Shown: positions 1 to 13,300 of the stretch, piece after piece
How positions within the stretch are numbered: position 1 is the first letter of the stretch
Layout of the letters: each line of letters begins with the position of its first letter
From: Tupaia tana
Lineage: Eukaryota > Chordata > Mammalia > Scandentia > Tupaiidae
Direction of reading: 5' to 3'
NCBI GenBank assembly: GCA_026018925.1
Contig: JAKSZU010000002.1
Span: forward strand, 92,762,975 to 92,826,974
Length of the DNA stretch: 64,000 nt
The notes under the pieces: model-generated
Told to the model about the DNA's origin: nothing
The model's input: only the letters and a program-made list of their open reading frames with translations
Databases searched by the model: none
Translations under genes and position numbers: made by a program

Positions 1-3000
1 TGAGAAAAATTCATAGAGACCCACTATTGAGAGTAATGCTGTTTAGTGCACACTAAACTTTAAGCCACAATTAATCCTCAAGGACCCATATCACACCTCA
101 TTTTTAACAAGGTACTAAACTCTGTATCCCTGTGCAGAAAATTGTGACACTAGGAAAACCCAACTATCACCCACAACTGAAAGGTACCTTGAAAAAAATT
201 CATAGAGACCCACCATTCAAAGAAATACTGTTTAGTGCACACTGAACTTTATGCCAGAATTTAGCCTCATGGACCCATATCACACCTCCTTTAGACCACA
301 GTACAAAACTGTGTAAAGCTGAGCACGAAATTGTCACACTATGAACACCCAACTAACACCCACTACTGAAAGGTACCTTGAGAAATATTCATAGAGAACC
401 ACCTTAGAAAGCAATACTGTTTATTGCACACTCAACTTGAAGCCAGAATTAAGTCAGAAGGATCCATATCACACCAGATTTTTAACAAGGCACTAAACTC
501 TGTATCCCTGTGCAAAAAACTGTGACACTAGGAAAACCCAACTATCACCCACAACTGAAAGGTACATTGAGAAAAATTCATAGAGAACTACCATTAACAG
601 TAATGCTGTTTAGGGCATGCTGAACTTTAAGCCAGAATTAAGTCTCAAGGACCCATATCATACCTCATTTTGAACACGTTACTAAACTGTGTATCCCTGA
701 GCACAAAACTGTGACACTAGGAAAACCAAACTATCACCCACAACGGAAAGGTACCTTGAGAAAGATTCATAGAGACCCACCATTGACACTAAGGCTGTTT
801 AGTGCACACTGGACTTTAAGCCCGAATTAAGTCCCAAGGACCCATAACACACCTCATTTTTAACAAGGTACTAAACTCTGTATCCCTGTGCAGAAAATTG
901 TGACATTTGGAAAATCGAACTATCACCCACAACTGAAAGGTATCTTGAGAAAAAGTCATAGAGACCCACCATTGACAGTAATGCAGTTTAGTGCACACGG
1001 AACTTTAAGCCAGATTTCAGCCACAAGGACCCATATAAAAACTCATTTTTAACACAGTACTAAACTCTGTATCACTGTGCACAAAACTGTGACACTAGGA
1101 AAACCCAACTATCACCCACAACTAAAAGATACCTTGAGGAAAATTCATAGAGACCTACCATTGACAGTAATGCTGTTTAGTGCACACTGAACTTTAAGCC
1201 AAAATTAAGCCTCCTGGACCCATATCACACCTCAGTTTTACCACTGTACAAAACTCTGTAAACCTGAGCACGACATTGTCACACTAGGAACACCCAAGTA
1301 ACACCCACGACTGAAAGGTACCTTGCGAAATATTCAAAGAGACCCACCTTAGAAACTAATGCTATTTAGTGCACACTGAATGTTAATCCAGAATTAAGCC
1401 TCAAGGACACATATCACACCTCATTTTTAAGAAGGTACTAAACTCTGTATTCCTGCGCACAAAATGGTGACACTAGGAAAACCCAACTATCACCCACAAG
1501 TGAAAGGTACCTTGAGAAAAATTCATAGAGACCCACCATTGACAGTAATGCTGTTTAGTGCACACTGAACTTTAAGCCAGAATTCAGTCACAAGGACCAA
1601 TATCACATCTCATTTTTAACACGGTACTAAACTCTATATCCCTGTGCACAAACGGTGACACCAGAAAAACCCAACTATCACCCACAACTGAAAGGTACCT
1701 TGAGAAAAATTCAAAGAGACCCACCATTGACAGTAATGCTGTTTACTGCACACTGATGTTTATGCCAGAATTAAGCCTCATGGACCCATATCACACATCA
1801 TTTTGACCACAGTACAAAACTCTGTAAACCTGAGCACGAAATTGTCACACTAGGAACACCCAACTAACACCCACGACTGAAAGGTACCTTGCAAAATATT
1901 CATAGAGACCCACCTTAGAAAGTAATGCAGTTTATTGCACACGGAACGTTAAGCCAGAATAAAGCCACAAGGACACATATCACACCACATCTTTAACAAG
2001 GCACTAAACGCTGTATCCCTGTGCAGAAAACTGTGACACTAGGAAAACCCAACTATCACCCACAACTGAAATGTACATTGAGAAATATTCATAGAAAACC
2101 ACCATTGATAGTAAGGCTGTTTAGGGCACACTGAACTTTAAGCCTGAATTAAGTCTCAAGGACCCATATCACACCTCATTTTGACCACGGTACTAAACTC
2201 TGTATCCCTGAGCACAAAACTGTGACACTAGGAAAACCCAACTATCACCCACAACGGAATGCTACTTTGAGAAAAATTCATAGAGAACCACCATTGAAAG
2301 AAATGCTGTTTAGTGCACACTGAACTTTAAGCCAGAATTAAGCCTCAAGGACCCATATCACACCTCATTTTGACCACACTACAAAACTCTGTAAACGTGA
2401 GCATGAATCTGTCACAGTAGGCACATCAAACTAACACCCACAACTGAAAGGAACCTTGAGAAAAATTCTTAGAGACCCCATAGAAAGTAATGCTGTTTAG
2501 TGCACACTGAACTTTAATCCAGAATAAGCCTCAAAGACCCATATCACACCTCATTTTGACCACAGTACAAAACTCTGTAAACCTGAGCACGAAATTGTCA
2601 CACTAAGAACACCCAACTAACACGCACAACTGAAAGGTACCTTGAGAAAAACTCATAGAGACCCACCTTAGAAAGTAATGCTGTTTATTGCACACTGAAC
2701 TTGAAGCCAGAATTAAGCCACAAGGACCCATATCACACCACATTTTTAACAAGGCACTAAACTCTGTATGCCTGTGCACAAAACTGTGACACTAGGAAAA
2801 CCCAACTATTACCCAGAACGGAAAGGTACCTTGAGTAAAATTCAAAGAGACCCACCATTGACAGTAATGCTGTTTAGGGCACACTGAACTTTAAGCCAGA
2901 ATTAAGCCTCAAGGACGCATATCACACTTCATTTTCACCACAATACAAAACTCTGTAAACCTGAGCACAAAACATTGACACTAGGAAAACCCAACTATCA

Positions 3001-6000
3001 CCCACAACTCAAAGGTACCTTGAGAAAAATTCATAAAGACCCACTATTGAGAGTAATGCTGTTTAGTGCACACTAAACTTTAAGCCACAATTAATCCTCA
3101 AGGACCCATATCACACCTCATTTTTAACAAGGTACTAAACCATGTATCCCTGTGCAGAAAATTGTGACACTAGGAAAATCCAACTATCACCCACAACTGA
3201 AAGGTTCCTTGAAAAAAATTCATAGAGACCCACCATTCAAAGAAATACTGTTTAGTGCACACTGAACTTTATGCCAGAATTTAGCCTCATGGACCCATAT
3301 CACACCTCCTTTTGACCACCGTATAAAACTGTGTAAAGCTGAGCACGAAACTGTCACACTATGAACACCCAACTAACACCCACTACTGAAAGGTACCTTG
3401 AGAAATATTCATAGAGAACCACCTTAGAAACCAATACTGTTTATTGCACACTCAACTTGAAGCCAGAATTAAGCCAGAAGGATCCATATCACACCAGATT
3501 TTTAACAAGGCTCTAAACTCTGTATCCCTGTGCAAAAAACTGTGACACTAGGAAAACCCAACTATCACCCACAACTGAAAGGTACATTGACAAAAATTCA
3601 TAGAGAACTACCATTAACAGTAATGCTGTTTAGGGCATGCTGAACTTTAAGCCAGAATTAAGTCTCAAGGACCCATATCATACCTCATTTTGAACATGTT
3701 ACTAAACTGTGTATCCCTGAGCACAAAACTGTGACACTAGGAAAACCCAACTATCACCCACAACGGAAAGGTACCTTGAGAAAGATTCATAGAGACCCAC
3801 CATTGACACTAAGGCTGTTTAGTGCACACTGGACTTTAAGCCAGAATTAAGTCCCAAGGACCCATAGCACAACTCATTTTTAACACGGTACTAAACTCTG
3901 TATCCCTGTGCACAAAACTGTGACACTAGGAAAACCCAACTATCACCCACAACTAGAAGATACCTTGAGGAAAATTCATAGAGACCTACCATTGACAGTA
4001 ATGCTGTTTAGTGCACACTGAACTTTAAGCCAAAATTAAGCCTCCTGGACCCATATCACACTTCAGTTTTACCACTGTACAAAACACTGTATCGCTGAGC
4101 ACAAAACTGTGACACTACGAAAACCCAACTATCACCCACAAATGGAAGGTACCTAGAGAAAATTTCATAGAGACCCACCATTGACAGTAATGCTGTTTAG
4201 TGCACACTGAACATTAAGCCAAAATTAAGCCTCAAAGACCCATATCACACCTCATTTTGACCACAGTACAAAACTCTGTAAACCTGAGCACGACATTGTC
4301 ACACTAGGAACACCCAACTAACACCCACGACTGAAAGGTACCTTGCGAAATATTCATAGAGACCCACCTTAGAAAGTAATGCTATTTAGTGCACACTGAA
4401 CTTTAATCCAGAATTAAGCCTCAAGGACACATATCACACTTCATTTTTAACAAGGTAGTAAACTCTGTATCCCTGTGTAGAAAATTGTGGCATTTGGAAA
4501 ACCGAACTATGATCCACAACTGAAAGGTATCTTTAGAAAAAGTCATAGAGACCCACCATTGACAGTAATGCAGTTTAGTGCACACTGAACTTTAAGCCAG
4601 AATTCAGCCACAAGGACCCATATCACAACTCATTTTTAACACGGTCCTAAACTCTGTTTCCCTGTGCACAAAACTGTGACACTAGGAAAACCCAACTATC
4701 ACCCACAACTAAAAGATACCTTGAGGTATATTCATAGAGACCTACCATTGACAGTAATGCTACTTATTGCACACTGAACTTTAAGCAAGAATTAAGCCTC
4801 AAGGGCTCAAATCACACCTCATTTTGACACAGTACAAAACACTGTAAACCTGAGCACGAAATTGTCACACTAGGAACACCCAACTATCACCCACAACTGA
4901 AAGGTATTTTGAGAAAAATTCATAGAGACCCACCTTAGAAATTAATGCTGTTTATTGCACACTGAACGTTAAGCCAGAATTACGCAACAAGGACCCATAT
5001 CACACCAAATCTTTAACAAGGCACTAAACTCTGTATCCCTGTGAAAAAAAAAACTGTCACACTAGGAAAACATAGCTATCACCCACAAGTGAAACGTACG
5101 TTGAGAAAAATTCATAGAGACCCACCATTGACAGCAATGCTGTTTAGGGAAAACTGAACATTAAGAAAGAATTAAACCTCAAGGACCCATATCACACCTG
5201 ATTTTCAACACAATACAAAACTCTGTAAACCTGATCACAAAACGTTAACACTAGGAAAACCCAACTATCACCCACAACGGAAAGGTACCTTGAGAAAAAT
5301 TCATAGAGACCCACCATTGACAGTAATGCAGTTTAGTGCACACTGAACTTTAATCCAGAATTAAGCCTCAAGGACCCATATCACACCTCATTTAGACCAC
5401 GGTACTAAATTCTGTATCCCTGACTCCAAAACTGTGACACTAGGAAAACGCAACTATCACGCAGAACGGAAAGGTACCTTGAGAAAAATTCAAAGAGACC
5501 CACCATTGAAAGAACTGTTATTTAGTTCACACGGAACTTTAAGCCAAAATTAAGCCTCAAGGACCCATATCACACCTCATTTTGACCACACTACAAAACT
5601 CTGTAAACCTGAGCACAAAACTGTCACACTAGGCACACCCAACGAACACCCACAACTGAAAGGAAACTTGAGAAAAATTCTTAGAAACCCGATTGAAAAT
5701 AAGGCTGTTTAGTGCACACTGAAATTTAATCCAGAATTAAGACTCAAAGACCCATATCACACCTCATTTTGACCACAGTACAAAACTCTGTAAACCTGAG
5801 CATGACATTGTCACACTAGGAACACCCAACTAACACCCACAACTGAAAGATACCTAGAGAAAAATTCATGGAGACCAACCATTGACAGTAATGCTGTTTA
5901 GTGCACACTGAACTTTAAGCCAAAATTAAGCCTCAAAGACCCATATCACACCTCATTTTGACCACAGTACAAAACTCTGTAAACCTGAGCACGACATTGT

Positions 6001-6592
6001 CACACTAGGAACACCCAACTAACACCCACGACTGAAAGGTACCTTGCGAAATATTCATAGAGACCCACCTTAGAAAGTAATGCTATTTAGTGCACACTGA
6101 AGTTTAATCCAGAATTAAGCCTCAAGGACACTTATGACACCTCATTTTTAAGAAGGTACTAAACTCTGTATCCCTGCGCACTAAATGGTGACACTAGGAA
6201 ACCCAACTATCACCACAATTGAAAGGTACCTTGAGAAAAATTCAGAGACCCACCATTGACAGTAATGCTGTTTAGGGCACACTGAACTTTAAGCCAGAAT
6301 TCAGTCACAAGGACCAATATCAAATCTCATTTTTAACACGGTCCAAAACTCTATATCCCTGTGCACAAAACTGTGACACCAGAAAAACCCAACTATCACC
6401 CACAACTGAAAGGTACCTTGAGAAAAATTCATAGAGACCTACCATTTACAGTAATGCTGTTTAGTGCACACTGACGTTTATGCCAGAATTAAGCCTCATG
6501 GACCCATATCACTCCTTATTTTGACCACAGTACAAAACTCTGTAAACCTGAGCACGAAATTGTCACACTAGGAACACCCAACTAACACCCAC
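1..6592. repeat. 189-bp satellite array, left family (segment 1)
   Basis: About 35 head-to-tail monomers. The junction motif TTGAGAAAAATTCATAGAG recurs with starts near 1, 190, 379, 568 and 757, a period of 189 bp. Most monomers carry the palindrome AAGGTACCTT. Two monomer flavours alternate irregularly: one reads CTGTATCCCTGTGCAC followed by GTGACACTAGGAAAACCC, the other CTGTAAACCTGAGCACG followed by GTCACACTAGGAACACCC. A higher-order repeat is visible: the variant TATTGAGAGTAATGC followed by a monomer with CATTCAAAGAAATACTG occurs at 1/190 and again at 3021/3210, an offset of 3020 bp or 16 monomers. Short ORFs of 60-80 codons inside the array are monomer artefacts. Confidence 0.95.
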
Positions 6593-6608
6593 AACTGAAA
6601 GGTATTTT

Positions 6609-7350
6609 TTTTTCTATTCTTCTTTTTTTTATTTTATATATATATATATATATTTTTAATTTTTATTTTTTATTTATTTGCATTCATTCTCTGAACATCA
6701 TTACAGCATACAAAATGAGATTTTCCATCCAAATTACACTATATATTGTCTCAATCAAGCACATCAACAAGCATGTTATTGTCAGCAAATGATCTTCCAT
6801 TTCTTGTCTTCTGTATGTTTTGCTTTTTTCCCCCCATCCTAGATTCTCTATCTCTTACCCTCTGCCATCTCCCACTCTCCTCCCACAGTCTCTGGTACCT
6901 ATGTTTGCTTTCTATACAGTTTTCTCCTCACATTTTATTGAATCGCCAAAGACCCTAATCAATCCAAATACCCTCATAGCAAACACAGGTGATACCCACA
7001 TTTCCATGAACACAAGTCTTACTTTACGCATCCTATAAAGTAGCACCTAGCTGTGGCTACATATCCTACTGCAGTCATTGAATATATATATATTTTTTTC
7101 CTGAAACTTTTTTTTTTGTAACTCAATTTACATTCCTTCCCTAAGCTTCATCACAGCATACAAAATGCAATCTCCCATCCAGTACACACTGCATAGTGAT
7201 ATAATCATGAACATTACAAAAAAATTTTCCATTACTAGTTCCTAGAATTACTTTCACCCCTCTTTCTGACCCTCTGTCCCTTCCCACCCTCCTCTCACAC
7301 CACCTCCGGCAAGTGGCATGGTGATTACGGGTGCTGGGCTCACACCTGGC
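6609..7350 (-). mobile_element. 5'-truncated retroelement with HAL1-type 3' end
   Basis: A 742-bp insertion in the satellite, flanked by a perfect 17-bp target-site duplication, CAACTGAAAGGTATTTT, at 6592-6608 and 7351-7367. The plus strand begins with a T-rich stretch, so the element lies on the minus strand with its poly(A) end at the left. From about 6660 to 7308 it closely matches the 3' region of the HAL1-like element at 20123-20765. The last 42 bp (about 7308-7350, the element's 5' end) do not match that element, so the copy has another source, a different subfamily, or a 5' template switch or small inversion. No coding capacity is seen. Mobilisation by L1 enzymes is inferred from the duplication, the tail and the TTTT-ending target. 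Confidence 0.9.
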
Positions 7351-10300
7351 CAACTGAAAGGTATTTTGAGAAAAATTCATAGAGAACCACCTTAGAAATT
7401 AATGCTGTTTATTGCACACTGAACGTTAACCCAGAATTACGCAACAAGGACCCATATCACACCACATCTTTACCAAGGCACTAAACTCTGTATCCCTGTG
7501 GAAAAAAAACTGTGACACTAGGAAAAGCCAGCTATCACCCACAACTGAAATATACATTGAGAAAAATTCATAGAGACCCACCATTGACAGCAATGCTGTT
7601 TAGGAAAAACTGAACTTTAAGAAAGAATTAAGCCTCGAGGACCCATATCACACCTGGTTTTCAACACAATACAAAAGTCTGTAATCCTGAGCACAAAACG
7701 TTAACACTAGGAAAACCCAGCTATCACCCAGAACGGAAAGGTACCTTGAGAAAAATTCAAAGAGACACACCATTGAAAGAACTGCTGTTTAGTGCACGCT
7801 GAACTTTAAGCCAAAATTAAGCCTCAAGGACCCATATCACACCTCATTTTGACCACACTACAAAACTCTGTATCCCTGAGCACAAAACTGTCACACTAGG
7901 CACACCCAACTAACACCCACAACTAAAAGGAACCTTGATAAAAATTCTTAGAGACCCGATTGAAAATAATGCTGTTTAGTGCACACTGAAATTTAATCCA
8001 GAATAAAGACTCAAAGACCAATATCACACCTCATTTTTACCACTGTACAAAACTCTGTATCCCTGAGCACAAAACTGTGACACTAGAAAAACCCAACTAT
8101 CACCCACAACGGAAAGGTACCTTGAGAAAAATTCATAGAGACCCACCATTGACACTAATGCTGTTTAGTGCACACTGGACTTTAAGCCAGAATTAAGCCA
8201 CAAGGACCCATATCACACCTAATTTTTAACAAGGTACTAAACTCTGTATCCCTGTGCAGAAAATTGTGACATTTGGAAAACCGAACTATCACCAACAACT
8301 GAAAGGTATCTTGAGAAATAGTAATAGAGACCCACCACTGACAGTTATGCAGTTTAGTGCACACTGAACTTTAAGCCAGAATTCAGCCACAAGGACCCAT
8401 AACACAACTCATTTTTCACACGGTACTAAACTCTGTATCCCTGTGCACAAAACTGTGACACTAGGAAAACCCAACTATCACCCACAACTGAAAGGTACCT
8501 AGAGAAAAATTCATAGAGACCAACCATTGACAGTAATGCTTTTTAGTGCTCACTGAACATTAAGCCAAAATTAAGCCTCAAAAACCCATATCACACCTCA
8601 TTTTGACCACAGTACAAAACTCTGTAAACCTGAGCACGACATTGTAACACTAGGAACACCCAACTAACAGCCACGACTGAAAGGTACCTTCCGAAATATT
8701 AATAGAGACCCACCTTAGAAAGTAAGGCTATTTAGTGCACACTGAACTTTAATCCAGAATTAAGCCTCAAGGACACATATCACACCTCATTTTTAAGAAG
8801 GTACTAAACTCTGTATCCCTGCGCACAAAATGGTGACACTAGGAAAACCCAACTATCACCCACAACTGAAAGGTACCTTGAGAAAAATTCATGGAGACCC
8901 ACCATTGACAGTAATGCTGTTTAGTGCACACTGAACTTTAAGCCAGAATTCAGCCACAAGGACCAATATCACAACTCATTTTTAACACGGTACTAAACTC
9001 TGTATTCCTGTGCACAAAACTGTGACACTAGGAAAACCCAACTATCACCCACTATGGAAAGCTACTTTGAGAAAAATTCATAGAGAACCACCATTGAAAG
9101 AAAAGCTGTTTAGTGCACACTGAACTTTAAGCCAGAATTAAGCCTCAAGGACCCATATTACACCTCATTTTGACCACACTACAAAACTCTGTAAACCTCA
9201 GCATGAAAATGTCACAGTAGGCACATCAAACTAACACCCACAACTGTAAGGAACCCTGAGAAAAATTCTTAGAGACCCCATAGAAAGTAATGCTGTTTAG
9301 TGCACACTGAACTTTAATCTAGAATAAGCCTCAAAGACTCATATCACACCTCATTTTGACCACAGTACAAAACTCTGTAAACCTGAGCACGAAATTGTCA
9401 CACCAAGAACACCCAACTAACACGCACAACTGAAAGGTACCTTGAGAAAAACTCATAGAGACCCACCTTAGAAAGTAATGCTGTTTATTGCACACTGAAC
9501 TTGAAGCCAGAATTAAGCCACAAGGACCCATATCACACCACATTTTTAACAAGGCACTAAACTCTGTATGCCTGTGCACAAAACTGTGACACTAGGAAAA
9601 CCCAACTATTACCCAGAATGGAAAGGTACATTGGGAAAAATTCATAGAGAACCACCTTTAACAGTAATGCTGTTTAGGGCATGCTGAACTTTAAGCCAGA
9701 ATTAAGTCTCAAGGACCCATATCATACCTCATTTTGACCACGTTACTAAACTCTGTATCCCTGAGCACAAAACTGTGACACTAGGAAAACCCAACTATCA
9801 TCCACAACGGAAAGGTACCTTGAGAAAGATTCATAGAGACCCACCATTGACACTAATGCTGTTTAGTGCACACTGGACTTTAAGCCAGAATTAAGCCCCA
9901 AGGACCCATATCACACCTCATTTTTAACAAGGTACTAAACTCTGTATCCCTGTGCACAAAATTGTGACACTAGGAAAACCCAACTATCACCCACAATGGA
10001 AAGATACCTTGAGAAAAAGTCATAGAGACCCACCATTGACAGTAAAGCAGTTTAGTGCACACTGAACTTTAAGCCAAAATTAAGCCTCAAAGACCCATAT
10101 CACACCTCATTTTGACCACAGTACAAAATTCTGTAAACCTGAGCACGAAATTGTCACACTAGGAACACCCAACAAACACCCACGACTGAAAGGTACCTTG
10201 CGAAATATTCATAGAGACCCACCTTAGAAAGTAATGCTATGTAGTGCACACTGAACTTTAATCCACAATTAAGCCTCAGGGACACATATCACACCTCATT

Positions 10301-13300
10301 TTTAAGAAGGTACTAAACTCTATATCCCTGCGCACAAAATGGTGACACTAGGAAAACCAACTATCACCCACAACTGAAAGGTACCTTGAGAAAAATTCAT
10401 AGAGACCCACCATTGACAGTAATGCTGTTTAGTGCAAACTGAACTTTAAGCCAGAATTCAGCCACAAGGACCAATACCACAACTCATTTTTAACACGGTA
10501 CTAAACTCTGTATCCCTGTGCACAAAACTGTGACACTAGGAATACCAAACTTCCACCCACAACTAAAAGATACCTTGAGGAAAATTCATAGAGACCTACC
10601 ATTGACAGTAATGCTGTTTAATGCACACTGAAGTTTATGCCAGAATTAAGCCTCATGGGCCCATATCCCACCTCATTTTGACCACAGTACAAAACTCTGT
10701 AAACCTGAGCACGAAATTGTCACACTAGGAACACCCAAATAACACCCTCTACTGAAAGGTACCTTGCCTAATATTCATAGAGACCCACCTTAGAAAGTAA
10801 TGCAGTTTATTGCACACTGAACATTAAGCCAGAATAAAGCCACAAGGACACATATCACACCACATCTTTAACAAGGCACTAAACTCTGTATCCCTGTGCA
10901 AAAAACTGTGACACAAAGAAAAACCCAACTATCACCCACAACTGAAAGGTACATTGAGAAATATTCATAGAAAACCACCATTGATAGTAAGGCTGTTTAA
11001 GGCACACTGAACTTTAAGCCAGAATTAAGTCTCAAGAACCCATATCACACCTCATTTTGACCACGGTACTAAACTCTGTATCCCTGAGCATGAAACTCTG
11101 ACACTAGGAAAACCCAACTATCACCCACTATGGAAAGCTACTTTGAGAAAAATTCATAGAGAACCACCATTGAAAGAAATGCTGTTTAGTGCACACTGAA
11201 CTTTAAGCAAGAATTAAGCCTCAAGGACCCATATCACACCTCATTTTGATCACACTACAAAACTCTGTAAACCTGAGCATGAAACTGTCACACTAGGCAC
11301 ATCAAAGTAACACCCACAAATGAAAGGAACCTTGAGAAAAATTCTTAGAGACCCCATAGAAAGTAATGCTGTTTAGTGCACACTGAACTTTAATCCAGAA
11401 TAAGCCTCAAAGACCCATATCACACCTCATTTTGAACACAGTACAAAACTCTGTAAACCTGAGCACGAAATTGTCACACTAAGAACACCCAACTAACACG
11501 CACAACTGAAAGGTACCTTGAGAAAAACTCATAGAGACCCACCTTACAAAGTAATGCTGTTTATTGCACACTGAACTTGAAGCCAGAATTAAGCCACAAG
11601 GACCCATATCACACCACATTTTGAACAAGGCACTAAATTCTGTATGCCTGTGCACAAAACTGTGACACTAGGAAAACCCAACTATTACCCAGAACGGAAA
11701 GGTACCTTGAGTAAAATTCATAGAGACCCACCATTGACAGTAATGCTGTTTAGGGCACACTGAACTTTAAGCCAGAATTAAGCCTCAAGCCAGAATTATC
11801 ACACTTCATTTTCACCAGAATACAAAACTCTGTAAACCTGAGCACAAAACTTTGAAACTAGGAAAACCCAACTATCACCCACAACGGTAAGGTACCTTGA
11901 GAATTATTCATAGAGACCCACCATTGAAAGTAATGCTGTTTAGTGCACACTGAACTTTAATCCAGAATTAAGGCTCAAGGACCCATATCACACCTCAGTT
12001 TTACCACTGTACAAAACTCTGTATCCCTGAGCACAAAACTGTGTCACTAGGGAAACCAAAATATCACCCACAACTCAAAGGTACCTTGAGAAAAATTCAT
12101 TGAGACCCACTATTGAGAGTAATGCTGTTTAGTGCACACTAAACTTTAAGCCAGAATTAAGCCTCAAGGACCCATATCACACCCCATTTTTAACAAGGTA
12201 CTAAACTCTGTATCCCTGTGCAGAACATTGTGACACTAAGAAAATCGAACTATAACCCACAACTGAAAGGTGTCTTGAGAAAAATTCATAGAGACCCACC
12301 ATTGGCAGTAAGGCTGTTTACTGCACACTGAACTTTAAGCCAGAATTTAGCCTCAAGGACCCATATCACACCTCATTTTTAACAAGGTACTAAACTCTAT
12401 ATCCCTGTGCACAAAACTGTTACACTAGGAAAACCCAACTATCACCCACAACTGAAAGGTACCTGGAGAAAAATTCATAGAGACCCACCATTGAAAGAAA
12501 TGCTGTTTAGTGAACAGTGAACTTTATACCAGAATTAAGCCTCAAGGACCCATATCACACCTCATTTTGACCACAGTACAAAACTGTGTAAACCTGAGCA
12601 CGAAATTGTCACACTATGAACACCCAACTAACACCCACTACTGAAAGGTACCTTGAGAAATATTCATAGAGAACCACCTTAGAAAGTAATACTGTTTATT
12701 GCACACTGAACTTGAAGCCAGAATTAAGCCAGAAGGATCCATATCACACCAGATTTTTAACAAGGCACTAAACTCTGTATGCCTGTGCACAAAACTGTGA
12801 CACTAGGAAAACCCAACTATCACCCACAACTGAAAGGTACATTGAGAAAAATTCATAGAGAACCACCATTAACAGTAATGCTGTTTAGGGCATGCTGAAC
12901 TTTAAGCCAGAATTAAGTCTCAAGGACCCATATCATACCTCATTTTGACCACGTTACTAAACTCTGTATCCCTGAGCACAAAACTGTGACACTAAGAAAA
13001 CCCAACTATCACCCACAACGGAAAGGTACCTTGAGAAAGATTCATAGAGACCCACCATTGACACTAATGCTGTTTAGTGCACACTGGACTTTAAGCCAGA
13101 ATTAAGCCCCAAGGACCCATATCACACCTCATTTTTAACAAGGTACTAAACTCTGTATCCCTGTGCAGAAAATTGTGACATTTGGAAAACCGAATTATCA
13201 TCCACAACTGAAAGGTATCTTGAGAAAAAGTCATAGAGACCCACCACTGACAGTAATGCAGTTTAGTGCACACTGAACTTTAAGCCAGAATTCAGCCACA

